Origin: Clusia tigrina
Lineage: Eukaryota; Arthropoda; Insecta; Diptera; Clusiidae
NCBI GenBank assembly: GCA_920105625.2
Contig: OV050030.1
Span: 213,264,325-213,328,324 of the forward strand
Length of the DNA: 64,000 nt
Direction: 5' to 3'
Each line of letters starts with the position of its first letter. Position 1 is the first letter of the stretch. A program made the position numbers and the translations under genes. The notes under the pieces were generated by a model that was not told where the DNA came from, did not search any database, and saw only the letters and a list, made by a program, of their open reading frames with translations. Positions 11,875 to 22,652 of this stretch are shown here, piece after piece.

Positions 11875-12650
11875 ATGCTACCCTTGAGTCCCAAATCAAA
11901 CACTGAGAAAACTTCAAATGGCCCTAACTTCTATACGGTGCATCCTACACCTAGCAAAGTTTTCAACGTTCAAATGCTTGTAACTTCTTACTGGAGAGTC
12001 ATAAAATCTTGAAATTTTGTGACAATAAAGTACTCGAGCCTCTTGTAAAGTTAAGCAATCGCTCATAGCTATGCTACACTTGAGTCCCAAATCAACCACT
12101 GCTAAAACTTCAAAGAGCCCTAACGGTGCGTCATATACCTATCAAAGTTTGCAACAATCAATTGCTTGCAACTTTTTACGGTAGCGTCATAAAATCTTGA
12201 AATTTTGTAACAATAAAGTACTAGAGCCTCTTATCAATTTAAGCTATCGCTCATAGCTATGCTACCCTTGAGTCCCAAATCAAACACTTATAAAACTTCA
12301 AATGGCCCTAACCTCTATACGGTGCGTCCTATACCCATGAAAGTTTGTAACAATCAAATGTTTGTAACTTGTTACTGGAGTGTCATAAAATCTTGAAATT
12401 TTGTGACAATAAAGTACTCGAGCCTCTTGTCAATTTAAGCTATCACTCATAGCTATGCTACCCTTGAGTCCCAAATCAAACACTAATAAAACTTCAAATG
12501 GCCCTTACTTCTATACGGTGCGTCCTATACCCATCAAAGTTTGTAACAATCAAATGTTTGTAACTTTTTACTGGAGCGTCATAAAATCTTGAAATTTTGT
12601 GACAAAAAAGTACTCGAGCCTCTTGTCAATTTAAGGTATCACTCATAGCT
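11875..12650 (+). repeat. Transitional monomers between beta and gamma
   Basis: Four monomers at 11875, 12071 (188 bp), 12259 and 12455 link the two HOR families. The same four occur in the same order at about 42499-43274, offset 30,624, so the beta-to-gamma junction itself was copied. CCACTGCTAAAACTTC at 12071 is a milder form of subfamily D. Confidence 0.8.
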
Positions 12651-14576
12651 ATGCTACCCTTGAGTCCCAAATCTAACACGGATAAAACTTCAAATGGCCC
12701 TAACGGTGCGTCATACACCTATCAAAGTTTGCAACAATCAAGTGCTTGTAACTTTTTACTGGAGCGTCATAAAATCTGGAAATTTTGTGAGAATAAAGTA
12801 CTCGAGCCTCTTATCAATTTAAGCTATCGCTCATAGCTTTGCTACCCTTGAGTCCCAAATCAATTACGTATAAAATTTCAAAAGGCCCTAACTTCTATAC
12901 GGTTCCTCCCACACCTATCAAAGTTTGCAACAATCAATTGCTTGCAACTTTTTACGGGAGCGTCATAAACCTTGAAATTTTGTGACAATAAAGTACTCGA
13001 GAATCTTGTCAATTTAAGCTATCACTCATAGCTATGCTACCCTTGAGTCCCAAATCAAACACTGATAATACTTCAAATGGCCCTAACTTCTATACGGTGC
13101 ATCCTGCACATATCAAAGTTTTCAACATTCAAATGCTTGTAACTTCTTACTGGAGAGTCATAAAATCTTGAAATTTTGTGACAATAAAATACTCGAGCCT
13201 CTTGTAAAGTTAAGCAATCGCTCATAGCTATGCTACCCTTGAGTCCCAAATCAAACACTGATAAAACTTCAAATGGCCCTAACGGTGCGTCATATACTTA
13301 TCAAAGTTTGCAACAATCAAGTGCTTGTAACTTTTTACTGGAGCGTCATAAAATCTGGAAATTTTGTGAGAATAAAGTACTCGAGCCTCTTATCAATTTA
13401 AGCTATCGCTCATAGCTATGCTACCCTTGAGTCCCAAATCAAACACTGATAAAACTTCAAATGGCCCTAACTTCTATAGGGTGCATCCTACACCTATCTG
13501 AGTTTTCAACGTTCAAATGCTTGTAACTTCTTACTGGAGAGTCATAAAATCTTGAAATTTTGTGACAATAAAGTACTCGAGCCTCTTGTAAAGTTAAGCA
13601 ATCGCTCATAGCTATGCTACCCTTGAGTAACAAATCAACCACTGCTAAAACTGCAAATGGCCCTAACGCTGCGTCATATACCTATCAAAGTTTGCAACAA
13701 TCAATTGCTTGCAACTTTTTACGGTAGCGTCATAAAATCTTGATATTTTGTAACAATAAAGTACTAGAGCCTCTTATCAATTTATGCTATCGCTCATAGC
13801 TATGCTACCCTTGAGTCCCAAACCAACACTGATAAAACTTCAAATGGTCCTAACGGTGTGTCATATACCTATCAAAGTTTGCAACAATCAAGTGCTTGTA
13901 ACTTCTTACTGGAGAGTCATAAAATCTTGAAATTTTGTGACAATAAAATACTCGAGCCTCTTGTAAAGTTATGCAATCGCTCATAGCTATGCCACCCTTG
14001 AGTCCCAAATCAAACACTGATAAAACTGCAAATGGCCCTAACTTCTATACGGTGCGCCCTATACCCGTCAAAGTTTGTAACTATCAAATGTTTGTAACTT
14101 TTTACTGGAGCGTCATAAAATCTTGAAATTTTGTGACAATAAAGTACTAGAGCCTCTTATCAATTTAAGCTATCGCTCATAGCTATGCTACCCTTGAGTC
14201 CCAAATCAAACACTGATAAAACTTCAAATGGCCCTAACCTCTATACGGTGCGTCCTATACCCATCAAAGTTTGTAACAATCAAATGTTTGTAACTTGTTA
14301 CTGGAGTGTCATAAAATCTTGAAATTTTGTGACAATAAAGTACTCGAGCCTCTTGTCAATTTAAGCTATCACTCATAGCTATGCTACCCTTGAGTCCCAA
14401 ATCAAACACTAATAAAACTTCAAATGGCCCTTACTTCTATACGGTGCGTCCTATACCCATCAAAGTCTGTAACAATCAAATGTTTGTAACTTTTTACTGG
14501 AGCGTCATAAAATCTTGAAATTTTGTGACAAAAAAGTACTCGAGCCTCTTGTCAATTTAAGGTATCACTCATAGCT
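12651..14576 (+). repeat. Gamma HOR, unit 1 (10-mer, 1,926 bp)
   Basis: Landmarks at 12651(S), 12839 (195 bp), 13034, 13230(S), 13418, 13614(S), 13802 (187 bp), 13989, 14185 and 14381 sum to 1,926 bp. Markers are CAAATCTAACACGG, TTTGCTACCC with CAATTACGTATAAAA, subfamily F, TATACTTATCAAAG, TCTATAGGG with CTATCTGAG, subfamily D with GAGTAAC, and GTGCGCCCTATACCCGTC. Confidence 0.92.
13034..13229 (+). repeat. Subfamily F monomer (GATAATACTTC / GTTTTCAACATTC variant)
   Basis: This long monomer carries CACTGATAATACTTC, GGTGCATCCT, AAAGTTTTCAACATTC and TTACTGGAGAGTC, and ends GTAAAGTTAAGCAATCGCTC, which breaks the left arm of the hairpin. Relatives occur at 14960, 16692, 17843, 20134, 20903, 43470, 45986, 47137, 48618, 49769, 51250, 52019, 54071, 54840, 61258 and 63748. 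A sister form with CAACGTTC is typical of the beta copies. The F form marks the gamma and delta families. Confidence 0.8.
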
Positions 14577-16503
14577 ATGCTACCCTTGAGTCCCAAATCT
14601 AACACGGATAAAACTTCAAATGGCCCTAACGGTGCGTCATACACCTATCAAAGTTTGCAACAATCAAGTGCTTGTAACATTTTACTGGAGCGTCATAAAA
14701 TCTGGAAATTTTGTGAGAATAAAGTACTCGAGCCTCTTATCAATTTAAGCTATCGCTCATAGCTTTGCTACCCTTGAGTCTCAAATCAATTACGTATAAA
14801 ACTTCAAAAGGCCCTAACTTCTATACGGTTCCTCCCACACCTATCAAAGTTTGCAACAATCAATTGCTTGCAACTTTTTACGGGAGCGTCATAAACCTTG
14901 AAATTTTGTGACAATAAAGTACTCGAGAATCTTGTCAATTTAAGCTATCACTCATAGCTATGCTACCCTTGAGTCCCAAATCAAACACTGATAATACTTC
15001 AAATGGCCCTAACTTCTATACGGTGCATCCTGCACATATCAAAGTTTTCAACATTCAAATGCTTGTAACTTCTTTCTGGAGATGCATAAAATCTTGAAAT
15101 TTTGTGACAATATAGTACTCGAGCCTCTTGTAAAGTTAAGCAATCGCTCATAGCTATGCTACCCTTGAGTCCCAAATCAAACACTGATAAAACTTCAAAT
15201 GGCCCTAACGGTGCGTCATATACTTATCAAAGTTTGCAACAATCAAGTGCTTGTAACTTTTTACTGGAGCGTCATAAAATCTGGAAATTTTGTGAGAATA
15301 AAGTACTCGAGCCTCTTATCAATTTAAGCTATCGCTCATAGCTATGCTACCCTTGAGTCCCAAATCAAACACTGATAAAACTTCAAATGGCCCTAACTTC
15401 TATAGGGTGCATCCTACACCTATCTAAGTTTTCAACGTTCAAATGCTTGTAACTTCTTACTGGAGAGTCATAAAATCTTGAAATTTTGTGACAATAAAGT
15501 ACTCGAGCCTCTTGTAAAGTTAAGCAATCGCTCATAGCTATGCTACCCTTGAGTAACAAATCAACCACTGCTAAAACTGCAAATGGCCCTAACGCTGCGT
15601 CATATACCTATCAAAGTTTGCAACAATCAATTGCTTGCAACTTTTTACGGTAGCGTCATAAAATCTTGATATTTTGTAACAATAAAGTACTAGAGCCTCT
15701 TATCAATTTATGCTATCGCTCATAGCTATGCTACCCTTGAGTCCCAAATCAAACACTGATAAAACTTCAAATGGTCCTAACGGTGCGTTATATACCTATC
15801 AAAGTTTGCAACAATCAAGTGCTTGTAACTTCTTACTGGAGAGTCATAAATTCTTGAAATTTTGTGACAATAAAATACTCGAGCCTCTTGTAAAGTTATG
15901 CAATCGCTCATAGCTATGCCACCCTTGAGTCCCAAATCAAACACTGATAAAACTGCAAATGGCCCTAACTTCTATACGGTGCGCCCTATACCCGTCAAAG
16001 TTTGTAACTATCAAATGTTTGTAACTTTTTACTGGAGCGTCATAAAATCTTGAAATTTTGTAACAATAAAGTACTCGAGCCTCTTATCAATTTTAGCTAT
16101 CGCTCATAGCTATGCTACCCTTGAGTCCCAAATCAAATACTGATAAAACTTCAAATGGCCCTAACCTCTATACGGTGCGTCCTATACCCATCAAAGTTTG
16201 TAACAATCAAATGTTTGTAACTTTTTACTGGAGTGTCATAAAATCTGGAAATTTTGTGACAATAAAGTACTCGAGCCTCTTGTCAATTTAAGCTATCACT
16301 CATAGCTATGCTACCCTTGAGTCCCAAATAAAACACTGATAAAACTTCAAATGGTCCTAACTTCTATACGGTGCGTCCTATACCCATCAAAGTTTGTAAC
16401 AATCAAATGTTTGTAACTTTTTACTGGAGCGTCATAAAATCTTGAAACTTTGTGACAAAAAAGTACAAGAGCCTCTTGTCAATTTATGGTATCACTCATA
16501 GCT
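14577..16503 (+). repeat. Gamma HOR, unit 2 (10-mer, 1,927 bp)
   Basis: It repeats unit 1 slot for slot (14577, 14765, 14960, 15156, 15344, 15540, 15728, 15916, 16112, 16308). The base missing from AAACCAACAC in unit 1 is present here (AAATCAAACAC). Unit 2 has private changes such as TTTCTGGAGATGC in the F monomer at about 15071. The last slots differ more: 16112 has CAAATACTG and an ATTTTAGC hairpin flank. Confidence 0.92.
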
Positions 16504-16887
16504 ATGCTACCCTTGAGTCCCAAATCTAACACTGATAAAACTTCAAATGGCCCTAACGGTGCGTCATATACCTATCAAAGTTTGCAACAATCAAGTGCTT
16601 CTAACTTTTTACTGGAGCGTCATAAAATCTGGAAATTTTGTGACAATAAAGTACTCGAGAATCTTGTCAATTTAAGCTATCACTCATAGCTATGCTACCC
16701 TTGAGTCCCAAATCAAACACTGATAATACTTCAAATGGCCCTAACTTCTATACGGTGCATCCTACACATATCAAAGTTTTCAACATTCAAATGCTTGTAA
16801 CTTTTTACTGGAGAGTCATAAAATCTTGAAATTTTGTGACAATAAAGTACTCGAGCCTCTTGTAAAGTTAAGCAATCGCTCATAGCT
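16504..16887 (+). repeat. Two monomers linking gamma to delta
   Basis: A short monomer at 16504 (CAAATCTAACACTG, XhoI kept, then GAGAATCTTGTC) and a long subfamily F monomer at 16692. The F copy reads TTTTTACTGGAGAGTC where most F copies read TTCTTACTGG; this is shared with about 46080, supporting the 29,294-bp block offset. Confidence 0.75.
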
Positions 16888-19552
16888 ATGCTACCCTTGA
16901 GTCCCAAATCAAACACTGATAAAACTTCAAATGGCCCTAACGGTGCGTCATATACCTATCAAAGTTTGCAACAATCAAGTGCTTGTAACTTTTTACTGGA
17001 GCGTCATAAAATCTGGAAATTTTGTGAGAATAAAGAACTCGAGCCTCTTATCAATTTAAGCTATCGCTCATAGCTATGCTACCCTTGAGTCCCAAATCAA
17101 ACACTGATAAAACTTCAAATGGCCCTAACTTCTATAAGGTGCCTCCCACTCCTATCAAAGTTTGCAACAATCAATTGCTTGCAACTTTTTATGGGAGCGT
17201 CAAAAAACTTTGAAATTTTGTGACAATAAAGTACTCGAGCCTCTTACCAATTTAAGCTATCGCTCATAGCTATGTTACCCTTGAGTCCCAAATCAAACAC
17301 TGATAAAACTTCAAATGGCCCTAACATCTATACGGTGCGTCCTATATCCATCAAAGTTTGTAACTTTTTACTGGAGCGTCATAAAATCTTGAAATTTTGT
17401 GACAATACATTACTCGAGTCACTTATCAATTTAAGCTATCGCTCATAGCTATGCTACCCGTGAGTCCCAAATCAAACACGTATAAAACTTCAAATGGCCC
17501 TAACTTCTATACGGTGCGTCCAACACCTATCAAAGTTTGCAACAATCAATTGCTTGCAACTTTTTACGGGAGCGTCATAAAATCTTCAAATTTTGTAACA
17601 ATAAAGTACTCGAGCCTCTTATCAATTTAAGCTATCGCTCATAGCTTTGCTACCCTTGAGTCCCAAATCAAACACTGATAAAACTTCAAATGGCCCTAAC
17701 TTCTATACGGTGCGTCCTATACCAATCAAAGTTTGTAACAATCAAATGTTTGTAACTTTTTACTGGAGCGTCATAAAATCTTGAAATTTTGTGACAATAA
17801 AGTACTCAAGAATCTTGTCAATTTCAGCTATCACTCATAGCTATGCTACCCTTGAGTCCCAAGTCAAACACTGATAATACTTCAAATGGCCCTAACTTCT
17901 ATACGGTGCATCCTACACTTATCAAAGTTTTCAACATTCAAATGCTTGTAACTTCTTACTGGAGAGTCATTAAATCTTGAAATTTTGTGACAATAAAGTA
18001 CTCGAGCCTCTTGTAAAGTTAAGCAATCGCTCATAGCTATGCTACCCTTGACTCCCAAATCAAACACTGATAAAACTTCAAATGGCCCTAATGGTGCGTC
18101 ATATACCTATCAAAGTTTGCAACAATCAAGTGCTTGTAACTTTTTACTGGAACGTCATAAAATCTGGAAATTTTGTGAGAATAAAGTACTCGAGCCTCTT
18201 ATCAATTTAAGCTATCGCTGATAGCTATGCTACCCTTGAGTCCCAAATCAAACACTGATAAAACTTCAAATGGCCCTAACTTCTATACGGTGCGTCCTAT
18301 ACCTATCAAAGTTTCCAACAATCAAATGCTTGTAACTTTTTACTGGAGCTTAATAAAATCTTGAAATTTTGTGACAATAAAGTACTCGAGCCTCTTATCA
18401 ATTTAAGCTATCGCTCATAGCTATGCTACCCTTGAGCCCGAAATCAAACACTGATAAAACTTCAAGTGGCCCTAACTTCTATACGGTGCGTCCTATACAC
18501 ATCAAATTTTGTAACAATCAAATGTTTGTAACTGTTTACTGGAGCGTCATAAAATCTTGAAATTTTGTGACAATAAAGTACTCGAGCCTCTTATCTATTT
18601 AAGATATCGCTCATAGCTATGCTACCCTTGAGTCCCAAATCAAACACGTATAAAACTTCAAAAGGCCCTAAATTCTATAAGGTGCCTCCCACACCTATCA
18701 AAGTTTGCAACAATCAATTGCTTGCAACTTTTTATGGGAGCGTCAAAAAACTTTGAAATTTTGTGACAATAAAGTACTCGAGCCTCTTACCAATTTAAGC
18801 TATCGCTCATAGCTATGTTACCCTTGAGTCCCAAATCAAACACTGATAAAACTTCAAATGGCCCTAACATCTATACGGTGCGTCCTATATCCATCAAAGT
18901 TTGTAACTTTTTACTGGAGCGTCATAAAATCTTGAAATTTTGTGACAATAAATTACTCGAGCCACTTATCAATTTAAGCTATCGCTCATAGCTATGCTAC
19001 CCGTGAGTCCCAAATCAAACACGTATAAAACTTCAAATGGCCCTAACTTCTATACGGTGCGTCCAACACCTATCAAAGTTTGCAACAATCAATTGCTTGC
19101 AACTTTTTACGGGAGCGTCATAAAATCTTCAAATTTTGTAACAATAAAGTACTCGAGCTTCTTATCAATTTAAACTATCGCTCATAGCTTTGCTACCCTT
19201 GAGTCCCAAATCAAACACGTATAAAACTTCAAAAGGCCCTAAATTCTATAAGGTGCCTCCCACACCTATCAAAGTTTGCAACAATCAATTACTTGCAACT
19301 TTTTATGGGAGCGTCAAAAAACTTTGAAATTTTGTGACAATAAAGTACTCGAGCCTCTTACCAATTTACGCTATCGCTCATAGCTATGTTACCCTTGTCA
19401 AATCAAACACTGATAAAACTTCAAATGGCCCTAACATATATACGGTGCGTCCTATATCCATCAAAGTTTGTTACTTTTTACTGGAGCGTCATAAAATCCT
19501 GAAATTTTGTGACAATAAATTACTCGAGCAATTTAAGCTATCGCTCATAGCT
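16888..19552 (+). repeat. Delta HOR, copy 1 (14-mer, 2,665 bp)
   Basis: Monomer lengths are 188, 196, 179, 196, 196, 196, 188, 196, 196, 196, 179, 196, 196 and 167, which sum to 2,665 bp. Slots to about 18.7 kb match 46182-48.0 kb at offset 29,294. Slots 18039-19552 match 52215-53728 at offset 34,176. Two 179-bp monomers carry the 17-bp deletion. The 167-bp monomer adds a 4-bp loss (CTTGTCAAATC) and an 8-bp loss (CTCGAGCAATTTAAGC). Three-monomer spacing of 571 bp between 18674 and 19245 shows a local trimer duplication inside the unit. Confidence 0.88.
17356..17364 (+). repeat. 17-bp deletion scar between 9-bp direct repeats
   Basis: Normal monomers contain GTTTGTAAC twice, 17 bp apart. Here only one copy remains, giving AAAGTTTGTAACTTTTTAC and a 179-bp monomer. 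The same scar is at 18899-18907, 46650-46658, 49282-49290 and 53075-53083. Mutated forms are at 19466, 48189, 50821 and 53642 (GTTTGTTAC or GATTGTTAC). Undeleted sisters with the same TATATCCATC marker survive at 45281-45319 and 61135-61171, so the deletion is derived. Confidence 0.9.
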
Positions 19553-19756
19553 ATGCTACCCGTGAGTCCCAAATCAAACACGTATAAAACTTCAAATGGC
19601 CCTAACTTCTATACGGTGCGTCCAACACCTATCAAAGTTTGCAACAATCAAGTGCTTGTAACTTTTTACATGAGCGTCATAAAATCTGGAAATTTTGTGA
19701 GAATATGGTAATATGGTACTCGAGCCTCTTATCAATTTAAGCTATCGCTCATAGCT
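19553..19756 (+). repeat. Chimeric 204-bp monomer
   Basis: The first half (ACCCGTGAGTCCC, CACGTATAAAACTTC, GTCCAACACC) matches the delta monomer at 53729. From about 19645 the sequence switches to CAATCAAGTGCTTG, TTACATGAGCGTC and the doubled ATATGGTA, matching 20330-20525. The length is 196 + 8 because a long first half is joined to a second half carrying the 8-bp duplication. The most direct reading is a crossover or conversion between misaligned monomers in register. Confidence 0.85.
19703..19718 (+). repeat. 8-bp tandem duplication ATATGGTA x2
   Basis: GAGAATATGGTAATATGGTACTCGAG-type sequence contains two adjacent ATATGGTA units. Further copies are at 20472-20487, 51588-51603, 54409-54424, 55758-55773 and 56926-56941. 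In all except this one, the host is otherwise a 188-bp monomer, so the duplication brings it back to 196 bp. Confidence 0.9.
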
Positions 19757-19937
19757 ATGCTACCCTTGAGTCCCAAATCAAACACGGATAAAAATTTAAA
19801 TGGCCCTAACTTCTATACGGTGCGTCCCACACACAATCAATTGCTTGCAACTTTTTAAGGGAGTGTCGTAAAATCTTGAAATTTTGTAACAATAAAGTAC
19901 TCGAGCCTCTTATCAATTTAAGCTATCGCTCATAGCT
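19757..19937 (+). repeat. 181-bp monomer with a 15-bp deletion
   Basis: GTCCCACAC is followed directly by ACAATCAATTGC near 19830, omitting the 15 bp that include CTATCAAAGTTTGC. Copies of the scar are at about 20600, 51716 and 54536. Undeleted sisters follow the same neighbours at 55885 and 57055, so the loss is derived. Confidence 0.88.
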
Positions 19938-21098
19938 TTGCTACCCTTGAGTCCCAAATCAAACACTGATAAAACTTCAAATAGCCCTAACTTCTATACG
20001 GTGCGTCCTATACCCATCAAAGTTTGTAACAATCAAATGTTTGTAACTTTTTACTGGAGCGACATAAAATCTTGAAATTTTGTGACAATAAAGTTCTCGA
20101 GAATCTTGTCAATTTAAGCTATCACTCATAGCTATGCTACCCTTGAGTCCCAAATCAAACACTGATAATACTTCAAATGGCCCTAACTTCTATACGGTGC
20201 ATCCTACACATATTAAAGTTTTCAACATTCAAATGCTTGTAACTTCTTACTGGAGAGTCATAAAATCTTAAAATTTTGTGACAATAAAGTACTCGAGCCT
20301 CTTGTAAAGTTAAGCAATCGCTCATAGCTATGCTACCCTTGAGTCCCAAATCAAACACTGATAAAACTTCAAATGGCCCTAACGGTGCGTCATATACCTA
20401 TCAAAGTTTGCAACAATCAAGTGCTTGTAACTTTTTACATGAGCGTCATAAAATCTGGAAATTTTGTGAGAATATGGTAATATGGTACTCGAGCCTCTTA
20501 TCAATTTAAGCTATCGCTCATAGCTATGCTACCCTTGAGTCCCAAATCAAACACGTATAAAAATTTAAATGGCCCTAACTTCTATACGGTGCGTCCCACA
20601 CACAATCAATTGCTTGCAACTTTTTACGGGAGCGTCATAAAATCTTGAAATTTTGTAACAATAAAGTACTCGAGCCTCTTATCAATTTAAGCTATCGCTC
20701 ATAGCTTTGCTACCCTTGAGTCCCAAATCAAACACTGATAAAACTTCAAATAGCCCTAACTTCTATACGGTGAGTCCTATACCCATCAAAGTTTGTAACA
20801 ATCAAATGTTTGTAACTTTTTACTGGAGCGACATAAAATCTTGAAATTTTGTGACAATAAAGTTCTCGAGAATCTTGTCAATTTAAGCTATCACTCATAG
20901 CTATGCTACCCTTGTGTCCCAAATCAAACACTGATAATACTTCAAATGGCCCTAACTTCTATACGGTGCATCCTACACATATTAAAGTTTTCAACATTCA
21001 AATGCTTGTAACTTCTTACTGGAGAGTCATAAAATCTTAAAATTTTGTGACAATAAAGTACTCGAGCCTCTTGTAAAGTTAAGCAATCGCTCATAGCT
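19757..21098 (+). repeat. Tandem 769-bp tetramers (1.75 units)
   Basis: The monomers at 19757 (181), 19938, 20134, 20330 (188+8), 20526 (181), 20707 and 20903 repeat with a 769-bp period (196+181+196+196). The 181-bp member has a 15-bp deletion (CCCACACACAATC). The 20330-21098 tetramer is repeated at 51446-52214 (offset 31,116) and 54267-55035. There it sits once within the 2,821-bp delta HOR, so the local doubling is specific to this site. Confidence 0.9.
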
Positions 21099-22493
21099 AT
21101 GCTACCCTTGAGCCCCAAATCAAACACTGATAAAACTTCAAATGGCCCTAACGGTGCGTCATATACCTATCAAAGTTTGCAACAATCAAGTGCTTGTAAC
21201 TTTTTACTGGAACGTCATAATATCTTGAAATTTTGCAACAATAAAGTACTCGAGCCTCTTATCAATTTAAGCTATCGCTCATAGCTTTGCTACCCTTGAG
21301 TCCTAGATCAAACACTGATAAAACTTCAAATAGCCCTGACTTCTATACGGTGCGTCCTATACCCATCAAAGTTTGTAACATTCAAATGTTTGTAACTTTT
21401 TACTGGAGCGACATAAAATCTTGAAATTTTGTGACAATATAGTACTCGAGCCTCTTGTCAATTTAAGCTATGACTCATAGCTTTGCTACCCTTGAGTCCC
21501 AAATCAAACACTGATAAAACTTCAAATAGCCCTAACTTCTATACGGTGCGTCCTATACCCATCAAAGTTTGTAACAATCAAATGTTTGTAACTTTTTACT
21601 GGAGCGACATAAAATCTTGAAATTTTGTGACAATAAAGTACTCGAGCCTCTTGTCAATTTAAGCTATCACTCATAGATATGTTACCCTTGAGTCACAAAT
21701 CAAACACTGATAAAACTTCAAATGGCCCTAACTTCTAAAGGGTGCTTCCTACACCTATCAAAGTTTTCAACGGCCAAATGCTTGTAACTTCTTACTGGAG
21801 AGTCATAAAATCTTGAAATTTTGTGACAATAAAGTACTCGAGCCTCTTGTAAAGTTAAGCAATCGCTCATAGCTATGCTACCCTTGAGTCCCAAATCAAC
21901 CACTGCTAAAACTTCAAATTGCCCTAACGGTGCGTCATATGCCTATCAAAGTTTGCAACAATCAATTGCTTGCAACTTTTTACGGTAGCGTCATAAAATC
22001 TTGAAATTTTGTAACAATAAAGTACTAGAGCCTCTTATCAATTTAAGCTATCGCTCATAGCTATGCTACCCTTGAGTCTCAAACCAAACACTGATAACAC
22101 TTCGAATGGCCCTAACCTCTATACGGTGCGTCCTATACCCATCAAAGTTTGTAACAATCAAATATTTGTAACTTTTTACTGGAGCGTCATAAAATCTTGA
22201 AATTTTGTGACAATAAAGTATTCGAGCCTCTTGTAAATTTAAGCTATCACTCATAGCTATGCTACCCTTGAGTCCCAAATCAAACACTGATAAAACTTCA
22301 AATGGCCCTAACTTCTATACGGTGCGTCCTGTACTCATCAAAGTTTGTAACAATCAAATGTTTGAAACTTTTTACTGGAGCGTCATAAAATCTTGAAATT
22401 TTGTGACAATAAAGTACTCGAGCCTCTTGTCAATTTAAGCTATCACTCATAGCTATGCTACCCTTGAGTCCCAAATCAAACACTGATAAACCT

Positions 22494-22605
22494 TCAAATG
22501 GCCCTAACTTCTATACGGTGCGTCCTATACCTATCAAAGTTTGTAACAATCAAATGTTTGTAACTTTTTACTGGAGCGTCATAAAATCTTGAAATTTTGT
22601 GACAA
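22494..22605 (+). repeat. Internal 2 x 56-bp duplication inside the monomer
   Basis: Within the reference monomer, bases 22494-22549 align without gaps to 22550-22605. Using the commonest base at each site, I count 38 of 56 matches (68%). Both start TCAAATG, share TAACTT twelve bases in, share GG-n-GCGTC in the middle and end TTTTG/GTTTG-T-n-ACAA. On the complementary strand both carry the box AAGTTA-n4-CATTTGA. The remaining 84 bp of the monomer show only weak similarity: a tail from GAGTCCC to AAAACT resembles the second half of the unit with a 4-bp gap. The monomer therefore probably grew from a shorter ancestral unit of about 56 bp. Confidence 0.85.
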
Positions 22606-22618
22606 TAAAGTACTCGAG
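22604..22618 (+). other. AATAAA hexamer followed by an XhoI site, once per monomer
   Basis: AATAAA occupies 22604-22609 and CTCGAG 22613-22618. The pair is retained in most monomers, so XhoI should release ladders of about 188/196 bp. Losses of the XhoI site mark subfamilies: TAGTCGAG, CACTAGAG, TACTAGAG and TACTCAAGAATC. AATAAA matches the eukaryotic polyadenylation hexamer and would lie on transcripts of the plus strand, but in a third-GC sequence it can occur by chance. No functional poly(A) site is claimed. Confidence 0.6.
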
Positions 22619-22633
22619 CCTCTTGTCAATTTA

Positions 22634-22652
22634 AGCTATCACTCATAGCTAT
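22634..22652. other. Hairpin plus 8-bp palindrome (one per monomer)
   Basis: AGCTAT at 22634-22639 and ATAGCT at 22645-22650 form a perfect 6-bp inverted repeat with a 5-nt loop (CACTC here, CGCTC in many short monomers). The right arm runs into the perfect palindrome ATAGCTAT at 22645-22652. The element recurs at each monomer junction. It is weakened in two subfamilies: AGCAAT replaces the left arm after GTAAAGTTA, and ATAGCTTT replaces the palindrome in the TTTGCTACCC subfamily. Short dyads are common in centromeric satellites (established); a structural role here is inference. Confidence 0.8.

Larger units (their letters stand above)
22455..22650 (+). repeat. Reference long monomer (196 bp, type A)
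   Basis: This copy is close to the consensus of the 196-bp class. Landmarks in order: ATGCTACCCTTGAGTCCC, an A-rich stretch, TCAAATGGCCCTAACTTC, TATACGGTGCGTCC, TTTGTAACAATCAAATG, TTACTGGAGCGTC, AAAATCTTGAAATTTTG, GACAATAAAG, the XhoI site CTCGAG, then TCAATTTAAGCTATCACTC. The 8 bases TTCTATAC after CCCTAAC define the long class. Because 196 leaves remainder 1 on division by 3, no frame stays open across monomers. The monomer start at ATG is a convention used throughout this annotation, not a biological boundary. Confidence 0.95.

Noticed and set aside
19334..19711. A 125-codon open frame, and the 95-codon frames at 48168, 50800 and 53621
   Set aside because: They arise where the 4-, 8- and 17-bp losses bring adjacent monomer frames together. 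The translation is the same monomer read across junctions, with no independent evidence of coding.
22101..22117. CENP-B-box-like site around TTCGAATGG
   Set aside because: TTCG is present here and at 25963, but the required CGGG at the proper spacing is absent, and the site is not repeated in other monomers.
22604..22609. AATAAA as a working polyadenylation signal
   Set aside because: It occurs in almost every monomer of an AT-rich repeat and there is no upstream gene; kept only as a motif note.
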